From: an uncultured Pirellulaceae bacterium
GTDB taxonomy: Bacteria > Planctomycetota > Planctomycetia > Pirellulales > Pirellulaceae
NCBI GenBank assembly: GCA_937921995.1
Contig: CAKZVF010000065.1
Span: 62,001-126,000, forward strand
Reading direction: 5' to 3'
DNA: 64,000 nt
In this document: positions 54,119 to 61,861 of the stretch, in pieces
Layout: each line of letters opens with the position of its first letter
How positions within the stretch are numbered: the stretch's first letter is position 1
Notes under the pieces: generated by a model
Told to the model about the DNA's origin: nothing
The model's input: only the letters and a program-made list of their open reading frames with translations
The model's database searches: none
Made by a program: the position numbers and the translations under genes

Positions 54119-54290
54119 ATCGAGCGACAAAGGCCGAGAACGGTTACGATATTTCTCTGTTTGAATCGAGTTGCAGTTTTGTGCACCAGCACAAGGTGCC
54201 GATAACAATTACCACATCAATTTGGAATTTGTCCCTTTTTCTGTAAGTCCGTAGCTCTGGCATGTGCCGGCGATTGGACGACTGAATTCT

Positions 54291-55076
54291 ATGTCCTCGA
54301 TTCGCCCTTTTTCAGACCAACCGCGCCGATGGCCGATGCGGCTTTGGCTGGCGACTCCCGATTGGTTGTTTCGTGTTGTTGGGGTGGCGTTCTTTGTGAC
54401 CTATCTGTGGAATCGGGCGCAAACATATTTAACGTTGCCTGTCTCTGAGTGGGGGCCGTACTGTGTGTTCCCGGACCATATTTTTGGTGGAATGCGGTTG
54501 GACATGCCTTGGGTTCCCATTTTGGTCGACATGACTTTTTTGTTGATCATCCTAAGCTTCTGCTTTCGGTTGACTACCAGTCGTCGCGCCGAGAATGGAT
54601 GGGTGATTTTCGTTTCTCTGCTGGCGGCTTATCTGCCGTTGCTTGTGTTTTGGACGGGGCCGGCGCTGGGTTGGATTGATGCTGACTGGCAGCGCACTTT
54701 CAACGACTTTGCTTGGCGAAAGCAGTACACGTGGTATTTAGCGTTCATCTTCGGCACCCTCATTGCCGTCGGAAACGCGCTAGATGTTTGGGGCTACGGC
54801 ACTCTTTTTCGCAGCTTCAGTATCGTCCCTGAACCGCGTGCGCTGAAGACAACCGGGCCCTATCGCTTCGTCAGACATCCGGTCTACTTAGGTCAGTTCA
54901 TGGCACAAGCAGCCGTGTTTCTGATCGCCTTTCGCCCTCACGTCATCTGGTGGTGCGTCTACGTTATCTTCGTCGCATTGCAACTTTACCGCTGCAAGCT
55001 GGAGGATCGCGTTTTAGAGAAAGCATTCGGCCAAACGTACCTTGATTACAAAGAAAAAACCTTTTGGTTCGTTTGA
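54291..55076 (+). CDS. Isoprenylcysteine carboxylmethyltransferase-like membrane methyltransferase
   Basis: This protein has about 261 residues from the ATG at 54291; the track uses a GTG at 54264. It has five or six membrane spans. The C-terminal TTGPYRFVRHPVYLGQFMAQAAVFL and LEDRVLEKAFGQTYLDYKEK carry the SAM-binding pattern of ICMT/PEMT-like (NnrU/DUF1295-type) methyltransferases. Natural substrates of bacterial members are mostly unknown lipids. It is unlinked to a recognisable pathway. Confidence 0.85.
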   Translation: MSSIRPFSDQPRRWPMRLWLATPDWLFRVVGVAFFVTYLWNRAQTYLTLPVSEWGPYCVFPDHIFGGMRLDMPWVPILVDMTFLLIILSFCFRLTTSRRAENGWVIFVSLLAAYLPLLVFWTGPALGWIDADWQRTFNDFAWRKQYTWYLAFIFGTLIAVGNALDVWGYGTLFRSFSIVPEPRALKTTGPYRFVRHPVYLGQFMAQAAVFLIAFRPHVIWWCVYVIFVALQLYRCKLEDRVLEKAFGQTYLDYKEKTFWFV

Positions 55077-55162
55077 GGTGCACTGGCGACCAACGCAAAA
55101 ACGGTCCCCCCTTACTAAAGTAGCAAAGAAAAAGTAGCACTTGCCGAAAGGAGTTTTGGCGA

Positions 55163-55981
55163 TTACCGGTTCGCCTCTCGCCTTTTAAGTAGCTCTCCTT
55201 TGCAGATTCCCCCGACGGTCCATCCAAAGGCGTTAACTGCGTCGGCAATTTCTTGGTCGTCGTCAGAGTGTTTTTCTAATACTGGGATAATACTGCTGTC
55301 GCGTGAGCTAATTTCCTTACGGATCGCGGCGTTAGCCATATAGCCGTAGTAATAACGGTAGCCACCGGTTTTCTTAACCCTCGCGCCAGGCACAATTTCC
55401 GCGATCAATTCTTCATTGGATAATGTTTTAAGCTTCTCAGTAAGCAATTCAACATCCCTTTGAGCTTTCTCCAAGCCATCGTTTCCAGCGTCCTTCTTGC
55501 CCGACTTGGCGTCCACTGCAGGCAGTTGCTTCAAAAGCTCTTGTTTCAAGATTACGGTTACATCATCAATGGCAATGCGCGTGAACAACAAGGAGCTGTG
55601 GTAGCTCTCTCGCAATATGATGTCATATTTTCCTTCGAACGTTGTTTCGATCAATTCAAGCAAGTGTTTTTCGCAGAGCGCATCCACCTTTTTGCTCTCA
55701 CGTGACTCTCCATGCATGCCCAAAGAGGCCTCAAGAGGATTGAACTTTTCTCCGCTCAAAATTGCTTTCTGCATTTGCTTTTGCGCTTCTTCGATCTTCG
55801 CAACCTGCGCTTTGAATCGCTCACCTAGCTCCCTGTTCTCCGGTTTCGCCAAAACCACTGTTTCGACCAAGCTCTCAACCTCTGAATAGTCGACCTTCGC
55901 TACCCTTGTTTTAGCGTCTTGCGAGTAAGCAGGAGGCAATGCCAAGAGCAAGACACCGATAGTTGTGAGTAGTTTTATCAT
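55163..55981 (-). CDS. Secreted hypothetical protein with helical, coiled-coil-rich body
   Basis: This protein of 272 residues begins with a signal peptide (LLTTIGVLLLALPPAYSQ). Residues 25-100 are charged helix (RELGERFKAQVAKIEEAQKQ), loosely like OmpH/Skp chaperones. Residues about 185-210 form another coiled coil. The C-terminus has Tyr-rich VKKTGGYRYYYGYMAN. A Skp-like chaperone role is only a guess. No neighbour suggests a function. Confidence 0.65.
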   Translation of the reverse strand: MIKLLTTIGVLLLALPPAYSQDAKTRVAKVDYSEVESLVETVVLAKPENRELGERFKAQVAKIEEAQKQMQKAILSGEKFNPLEASLGMHGESRESKKVDALCEKHLLELIETTFEGKYDIILRESYHSSLLFTRIAIDDVTVILKQELLKQLPAVDAKSGKKDAGNDGLEKAQRDVELLTEKLKTLSNEELIAEIVPGARVKKTGGYRYYYGYMANAAIRKEISSRDSSIIPVLEKHSDDDQEIADAVNAFGWTVGGICKGELLKRREANR

Positions 55982-56318
55982 TTCAAAATTGCCTTATGGA
56001 AACTGAGCTTAAGGAACCGGAGGTAAGCTGACGCACTAATGGTACCAGAAGATTGCTGCGATGAATTACCGCCTGTTTGGAGAGCGAAAGGTGGGGAAAA
56101 CATAAGAGAATGGGTGGAGTGCTTTTTATCTCCGCCGGAAGTGACCAGCACGCTCATCGAACGGTCGCGCCGAATTCGTTGACGCCGCGAACATTGTACA
56201 GGTATAACAATTTTCACACTGCAATCTGGGATAATCGCCATTTGTTTTTCAAGCACCGAACTGGCTCCTGCCATCTCTTTTTGTCTGCAACTTGTGCTTA
56301 CTTGATAAGAGAGAAAAA
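55982..56318. other. Intergenic region of about 340 bp
   Basis: It separates divergent secreted genes. The minus ORF at 55978-56340 has no family resemblance and runs across the opposite gene's start. I see no terminator or promoter that stands out. Confidence 0.5.
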
Positions 56319-57665
56319 ATGATAACGAAACTATTGGCAACAGGATTGGCTATTACCGCAATACTGGCAGCGACAGCCGAACAAGCAGAATGCGACGTGA
56401 TGGGAGATACCTACGCCATTTCGGCTACGATGTTCTCCAATGACGGCGGCGGAATATTTACTGTCTTTCCAGACTCTTTGACATTCGACGGAACCACCAA
56501 AATTGTTGGCAACTCGTTTTGGGGTAATGCTGGTGATCAATTCGTCATCACTGAATCACAAACTGTTGTTGGTGACACCTTCACGGTCACGATTACCTTG
56601 ACCACTCAGGACGCTGCAGGAAACCTGACGACTTGGGCTGCTCCTGGCACAACTTTTGACAATGACGGCGATCCGAATACTGCACAGGTTCCGTTCGACC
56701 TTGCCCTGTTTAATATCGGCAATGATGGTGTAGACACGCTTGATGTGAACGTGGACGGTGGAACCTATGCATTCGACGTGGTTAACTCCGAAGCTTTTGT
56801 TGTCAACGCGGAAGGGGCGACATTTTCATTGGGTGCAGACGAAGTTTCCGCTACTGGTCCCTCGGGCGCGTTTGATCCGCTGGTGGGTTACCTTGCGGAA
56901 CCTGACATTGCCGAACCATTTGCGGCCCTCGATAACGAAGCTTTTGCGGGACTCGGTTTCACCTTCACCTACACAATCACTGCTCCGGATCCCAACGAGC
57001 TAATCGTCAACGGCTCGTTCGAAGAGGGGGATTTCGTGGGCGGGGAGTTCCGTCGTTTGGCACCTGGCGATACGGAATTGACAGGCTGGACGATTGGCGG
57101 TGTCGCAGTTGATTGGCACAACGCGGTTTCTTTTACATCGCCTAACAGCGGGGACAAGGTTCTCGACTTGCACTTGGACGGAGCTGCCGGAACACAAGGA
57201 ACAATCTCTCAGAGTTTTGCCACGGTCCCCGGAGAGCGCTACGAGCTTGTCTTTTTTCTGGCAGGCCCTGGCAGTAACCTCAACTTTCCCAACCCTCGGG
57301 CCGTTAATGTAAACATCGCTGGCCTTCAGCGGACCTTCTCTACTCCAGCGTCACTTAATACTGACTTGCAGTGGGAAATGCACAGATTGCTTTTCGATGC
57401 GACTGACTTGGTTACGACCCTCCAGTTTTCCAGTCCGCATGATGGCGCTGGTTTCTGGGGGCCTGTTCTCGACGACGTAAGTGTAACCACTTCTCTTGTG
57501 CCTGAGGGTGATCTAAATCAAGACGGCGCCGTGAACATGTCGGACATTGCACTCTTTATCTTAGTCCTTTTTACTGGCGACTACCTAGCTGAAGCAGACT
57601 TTAACGGAGACGGGGCTGTCAACTTTTTTGACATCCCGGCATTCATCGCATTATTGTCTCCGTAG
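56319..57665 (+). CDS. Secreted dockerin-containing protein with DUF642/choice-of-anchor-like domains
   Basis: This protein has about 448 residues from the ATG at 56319, which opens a signal peptide (LLATGLAITAILAATAEQAECD). Two beta-rich domains follow. The second begins NELIVNGSFEEG and continues GWTIGGVAVDWHNA, GDKVLDLHLDG, like the DUF642/choice-of-anchor-C carbohydrate-binding group. The C-terminus is a type I dockerin with two calcium repeats (GDLNQDGAVNMSDIALF and ADFNGDGAVNFFDIPAF). No PEP-CTERM sorting tail is visible. Planctomycetes have many dockerin ends without known cohesins, so the attachment partner is unclear. Confidence 0.88.
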   Translation: MITKLLATGLAITAILAATAEQAECDVMGDTYAISATMFSNDGGGIFTVFPDSLTFDGTTKIVGNSFWGNAGDQFVITESQTVVGDTFTVTITLTTQDAAGNLTTWAAPGTTFDNDGDPNTAQVPFDLALFNIGNDGVDTLDVNVDGGTYAFDVVNSEAFVVNAEGATFSLGADEVSATGPSGAFDPLVGYLAEPDIAEPFAALDNEAFAGLGFTFTYTITAPDPNELIVNGSFEEGDFVGGEFRRLAPGDTELTGWTIGGVAVDWHNAVSFTSPNSGDKVLDLHLDGAAGTQGTISQSFATVPGERYELVFFLAGPGSNLNFPNPRAVNVNIAGLQRTFSTPASLNTDLQWEMHRLLFDATDLVTTLQFSSPHDGAGFWGPVLDDVSVTTSLVPEGDLNQDGAVNMSDIALFILVLFTGDYLAEADFNGDGAVNFFDIPAFIALLSP

Positions 57666-57756
57666 GTTGGGAGAGCTTCGCCGGTGATCGTGGCAGGGAC
57701 GACTGCTTCAACCGCGCCCCGCACAGATCCGTGAGCGAAGTATTACCCCACATGGC

Positions 57757-58800
57757 TCATGACGCACGATCAAAACCCTGAAGCAGCGCGGCAACCGCAT
57801 AGGCCGGTCCACAGGTGTTGGCGGATGGGCTTAGCAAATTCGAGACGGCGACACGCGACAACTGGGGGAATCGTTCGGCTAAAACGCGTTCAGCGAAGAT
57901 GCTTCCTGAGCCCACCAGCAACACGGACGCGATCGAGTTCCCACTTCTTTGAAGAGCGTGATCAATGGCTTCGGTCAAGAGTTGCCGATAAGCCTCAATT
58001 CCTCCGTTTGCGATCTGCCCAATCAAGCTGCTGTCGATCTCCGCAACGTCACTGCACACCATTCGCGCCAAGCGATGTTTGACATGGCGAAGTGAATTCG
58101 AACGGCCGTCTGCCGAATTTTTGTCGTTGGAATCCTCCGGCACTAGCCCTGAGTAAATCAGTGCGTCATGGATCGTCGCGAAGAGTTCTCGCGCGAGCCC
58201 GATTTTTTGACCTCCTACGTCGACCGATTGAATCAAGCTGCAAATTGGCGTCCGGCCAATGCCGGCATAGATCAACTCAAAGTTCTTCAGCCTAGTGAAA
58301 TCAGTAGTGCCAATCGCCTGCGGAGTTCCGGCGATTACTGGTGTCACGTCGGTTGTGGTAGAGCCAACATCAATGATCAGGCCGGAGCGATTGGGCAGGA
58401 AACGAGCACCAAATTTTGCCATGGCATGCCAGTTGGATGCTGCAACCAGTTGCCAGTTACGCTCGACCGTTTCGAAGGACGCCCATTGCCCGTCGACTTG
58501 GTAGAACGAGACTGGTTTCTTGTCCGCTATCTTTCTGACGGCATCTGAGATGAAGGCAACGCCTTCTTTCTTGCTGGAAAAACAGTCGGCCAGTTCGCCG
58601 GTCATCGTGACGGCAATTTTTGCAGACTCAGCGTCAGGGTCGACTTGGTCTACGATTGCTTGGAGCGCTTCCGGTAATTCTGCCGACCGCGTCCACATTT
58701 CAAAAGCGACTTCTACAGCGCGGGCGTCTTCGCTATCGGATTCAGGCAGAAAGACAGCTTTGAGATTCGCCCCTCCAATATCAAAACCAATTGTACTCAT
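57757..58800 (-). CDS. MfnF-like / H4MPT-linked C1-transfer pathway protein (ASKHA fold)
   Basis: This protein of 347 residues belongs to the hydantoinase/oxoprolinase-like group described as H4MPT-linked C1 transfer protein (TIGR03123). MfnF, the methanofuran-biosynthesis enzyme of methanogens, falls in the same family as far as I recall. Motifs are FDIGGANLKAVF (phosphate-1) and LIIDVGSTTTDVTPV (phosphate-2). VLLVGSGSIFAERVL marks the adenosine region. Planctomycetes carry a formaldehyde-oxidation or -detoxification path with H4MPT and a methanofuran-like cofactor, so this gene fits there. Its ATG overlaps the stop of the TIGR01777 epimerase as ATGA. No other H4MPT gene is in the window. 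Confidence 0.88.
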   Translation of the reverse strand: MSTIGFDIGGANLKAVFLPESDSEDARAVEVAFEMWTRSAELPEALQAIVDQVDPDAESAKIAVTMTGELADCFSSKKEGVAFISDAVRKIADKKPVSFYQVDGQWASFETVERNWQLVAASNWHAMAKFGARFLPNRSGLIIDVGSTTTDVTPVIAGTPQAIGTTDFTRLKNFELIYAGIGRTPICSLIQSVDVGGQKIGLARELFATIHDALIYSGLVPEDSNDKNSADGRSNSLRHVKHRLARMVCSDVAEIDSSLIGQIANGGIEAYRQLLTEAIDHALQRSGNSIASVLLVGSGSIFAERVLAERFPQLSRVAVSNLLSPSANTCGPAYAVAALLQGFDRAS

Positions 58801-59699
58801 GAGTTCACAATGTCCGTCAGTGCCGCAGGTAATTCACTGAACTGAAATTCGAATCCCTCCGCAAGCGCCTTTTCAGGAACAACGTTCTGGGAAAAGAACA
58901 GGCTGTTGGCGAATTCCCCCAACGCCAGCTTCAAACCGAACTTCGGAGCCGGAAGCACTGCCCAGCGATTGACGGACTTGGCCAATTGCTGCGTGAATTC
59001 GGCGTTGCGAACAGGTGCCGGAGCAGTCGCGTTGAAAGCGCCGTTGGCAGAAGGCGTCGAGATCGCCCATTGAATCATCCGAGCTAAATCCGTGACGTGG
59101 ATCCAAGGGAACCACTGGTTGCCCGACCCAAGTTTTCCTCCCAGACCAAGCTTGAACAATGGGATCATTTTCTCTAACGCTCCCCCGTCAGGTCCCAGGA
59201 CGATTCCTATCCGCAGCTTCACCACACGCACGCCACTGTCAGCGATTTCGTCGGCTGCTTCCTCCCACTGCCGCGAAACGTCAGTCAAAAAACCCTTGCC
59301 GGCGGGATGGCTCTCGGTAACCACGGCTTCTCCAGCGTCACCGTAAAACCCAACGGCCGAAGCGGAAACGAAGACGTCTGGTTTTTGCTCCGAATCAATT
59401 AACCCGCGAATCAGGTTTTGTGTGCCCAGCACTCGGCTGTCGCGGATACGTTTCTTCTTCGCCGCATTCCAACGGCCTTCTGCGATGGAGTCACCCATCA
59501 GATTCACAACCGCCGAAATACGTTTGTCAGCAGGCAGTTCCACCGGACCGGCCATCGGATCCCACTGCACGACTTCGACGCCTGCGGGCAGCTTTTGTTT
59601 TGCTCGGGCTGCGTTTCGCGAGGTCACGATGACATCATCCAGCATCGGGAGCAGGTGATTGCCAACGAATCCGGTTCCGCCTGTTACTAATATCGACAT
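58797..59699 (-). CDS. TIGR01777-family NAD-dependent epimerase/dehydratase
   Basis: This 300-residue short-chain-like protein opens with SILVTGGTGFVGNHLL (Rossmann G-x-x-G-x-x-G) and continues VVNLMGDSIAEGRWNAAKKKRIRDSRVLGT, the YfcH/TIGR01777 signature. SASAVGFYGD holds the Ser-Tyr part of the active site. The C-terminal domain of the family (FSQNVVPEKALAEGFEF) is present. Activity is unknown for most members. Its last codon overlaps the start of the MfnF-like gene by 4 bp (ATGA), so the two are translated together. Confidence 0.93.
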   Translation of the reverse strand: MSILVTGGTGFVGNHLLPMLDDVIVTSRNAARAKQKLPAGVEVVQWDPMAGPVELPADKRISAVVNLMGDSIAEGRWNAAKKKRIRDSRVLGTQNLIRGLIDSEQKPDVFVSASAVGFYGDAGEAVVTESHPAGKGFLTDVSRQWEEAADEIADSGVRVVKLRIGIVLGPDGGALEKMIPLFKLGLGGKLGSGNQWFPWIHVTDLARMIQWAISTPSANGAFNATAPAPVRNAEFTQQLAKSVNRWAVLPAPKFGLKLALGEFANSLFFSQNVVPEKALAEGFEFQFSELPAALTDIVNS

Positions 59700-59909
59700 G
59701 ATTTCTGGGGGAAATTGATGAGCGGGTTAATCCTGTGAGTCTACCGCCAACCGGGTTTTGACAATAGATGCGGTAATCTCGTTCTGAGGCCCCAAGCTAT
59801 TCAGGCAAAAACCCAACGGCTATAATTAAAACCGCAGGGCAGCAAAAGTTTCAACACTCCCTCGCGATTCGAAGTTCAAGGTTGCGTTCGTTCGCCCAAC
59901 AGGAAACCC

Positions 59910-60956
59910 ATGTCTGAAAACTTGATTGGCCAAGACGCCATCGACCGACTGAAGCAATGTCGCCAAGAGATACTCACCGAGCTGTCTCAAGTCATCGTTG
60001 GCCAGCAAGAAGTGGTAGACCAGATTCTGATCACGATCTTCAGTCGCGGCCACTGTCTGCTCGAAGGCGTGCCCGGATTGGCGAAAACGCTGATGGTCAG
60101 CACCATCGCCAAGACGCTGAATCTCTCGTTCTCCCGGATCCAGTTCACGCCGGATTTAATGCCGGCCGATATTACCGGGACCGAGATCATTGAGGAGAAT
60201 AAATCCACCGGTGCTCGCGAGCGCAGATTCCTCGAAGGGCCCGTATTTTCGAACATCATTCTGGCCGATGAGATCAATCGCACGCCGCCCAAAACACAGG
60301 CGGCGCTTCTTGAAGCGATGCAGGAACGGACGGTGACCGTTGGACGCGTTCGCCATGATTTGGCGGATCCCTTTTTCGTGCTGGCGACGCAGAACCCCAT
60401 CGAACAGGAAGGGACCTATCCACTGCCTGAGGCCCAACAAGACCGGTTCATGTTCAAAGTGTTTGTGGAATACCCAACGTTCAATGATGAGCTTGAAATC
60501 GCTCGCCGAACGACGGCGCGAAACAAAGTCGAAGTGAAGCCCGTGCTCAGCGGCGAAGACATCTGTCAACTGCAGGACACCATCCGCGACGTGCCTGTTT
60601 CTGATCACGTAATCAAGTACGCGCTAACGCTGGTCCGCCAAACGCGCGTCGGCAACGAAGGTGTTCCTGATTTCGTCACCGACAGCGTTGGATGGGGAGC
60701 GGGCCCACGTGCGGTTCAATTTCTAATTTTGGGAGGTAAGACACGCGCCCTTTTACATGGCCGAACCCACGTCACCACCGAAGATATCGCCGAGCTTGCC
60801 AAACCCGTTCTGCGTCATCGTTTGGCGATCAATTTTGCCGCGCAAAGCGATGGAGTGACGTCCGACGACGTGATCGAGCAGCTTATTCAAAACACCCCGG
60901 CCAAAGAGGATGAATTAACTTCCGATGTCCGATTCCAAAAGATTTTTACATCCTGA
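59910..60956 (+). CDS. MoxR-family AAA+ ATPase
   Basis: This 348-residue chaperone-like ATPase works with VWA proteins to mature or insert partners. It has [18 protein letters not shown] (Walker A variant), [25 protein letters not shown] (Walker B plus pre-sensor) and [29 protein letters not shown] precedes the ATG at 59910. Its end overlaps the start of the DUF58 gene by 32 bp, so the two are tightly coupled. Confidence 0.96.
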   Translation: MSENLIGQDAIDRLKQCRQEILTELSQVIVGQQEVVDQILITIFSRGHCLLEGVPGLAKTLMVSTIAKTLNLSFSRIQFTPDLMPADITGTEIIEENKSTGARERRFLEGPVFSNIILADEINRTPPKTQAALLEAMQERTVTVGRVRHDLADPFFVLATQNPIEQEGTYPLPEAQQDRFMFKVFVEYPTFNDELEIARRTTARNKVEVKPVLSGEDICQLQDTIRDVPVSDHVIKYALTLVRQTRVGNEGVPDFVTDSVGWGAGPRAVQFLILGGKTRALLHGRTHVTTEDIAELAKPVLRHRLAINFAAQSDGVTSDDVIEQLIQNTPAKEDELTSDVRFQKIFTS

Positions 60957-61821
60957 AGCAATCAAGCGCATTGCCCGGATGGATCTGAGGGCGCGGCACA
61001 TCGTCGAGGGTTTTCTTTCGGGGATGCACCGCAGTCCGCACTTCGGGCAATCGGTTGAATTCCGTCAGCACCGCGAGTACACACCCGGGGATGACCTCCG
61101 GCACGTGGATTGGCAGGTCTGGGCACGGCAGGACCGGTTGTACGTCAAGCAGTTCGAAGCGGACACCAACATGCGTGTTAATCTGCTGGTCGACGTGTCA
61201 AATAGTATGGACTACGGGGACGGAGCGTTAACCAAGTTCGAATACGCTGCGACGATTGCCGTTTCGCTGACTTATTTGGTGCTCAAGCAACAGGATGCGA
61301 TTGGGTGCATGACGTTTGACGCCGAAGTTCGGTCGAGGATCCAAACGCTGTCACGAAAGACGCAGATGCAGTCCATCATGCAAGCCCTGCAGTCAACGCA
61401 ACCCGAGCGTAAAACCGACCTTTCAAACATCTTCAAACAAGCCGCCGAAATCTATCCAAAACGTGGGATGATGATCGTGATTTCGGATCTGTTGTCCGAT
61501 GTTGAATCAACGCTGAAGGGACTGCGATTGCTCCGACAGCGCGGTCACGATGTGCTGCTCTTTCACGTTATGGACAACGACGAAATTGATTTTCCGTTCT
61601 CAGGTCCCACGAAGTTTGAAGACCTCGAATCGGATACGAAATTGGCTTGCAATCCCAAGGCTCTGCGCGAAGGATATCTGGAATCGCTGGACGAGTTTCT
61701 GACTAGCGTTCGACGCGGTTGTGCGAAAGCGGCGGTTGATTACGCGCTGGTAAAGACGGCCGATCCGCTGGACGCCGTGTTGGCTAAGTTTTTCTCTTCA
61801 CGGATGGAGGTGCGTAGGTAG
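60925..61821 (+). CDS. DUF58 protein (VWA-like partner of MoxR)
   Basis: This 298-residue protein starts at 60925 ([21 protein letters not shown]), overlapping MoxR by 32 bp. The family core is visible: [34 protein letters not shown], a DUF58 signature. A VWA-like fold follows with [13 protein letters not shown] (MIDAS D-x-S-x-S). It has no membrane span, unlike many DUF58 proteins, so it is cytoplasmic. A BatA-like gene follows after 40 bp. Confidence 0.95.
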   Translation: MSDSKRFLHPEAIKRIARMDLRARHIVEGFLSGMHRSPHFGQSVEFRQHREYTPGDDLRHVDWQVWARQDRLYVKQFEADTNMRVNLLVDVSNSMDYGDGALTKFEYAATIAVSLTYLVLKQQDAIGCMTFDAEVRSRIQTLSRKTQMQSIMQALQSTQPERKTDLSNIFKQAAEIYPKRGMMIVISDLLSDVESTLKGLRLLRQRGHDVLLFHVMDNDEIDFPFSGPTKFEDLESDTKLACNPKALREGYLESLDEFLTSVRRGCAKAAVDYALVKTADPLDAVLAKFFSSRMEVRR

Positions 61822-61861
61822 TCGTCGTTTTCAACGTCGATTCGATCTGCCGAATCCTTCT

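Noticed and set aside
55978-56340. Minus-strand ORF of 120 aa
   Set aside because: It crosses the intergenic region and another gene's start with no recognisable content.
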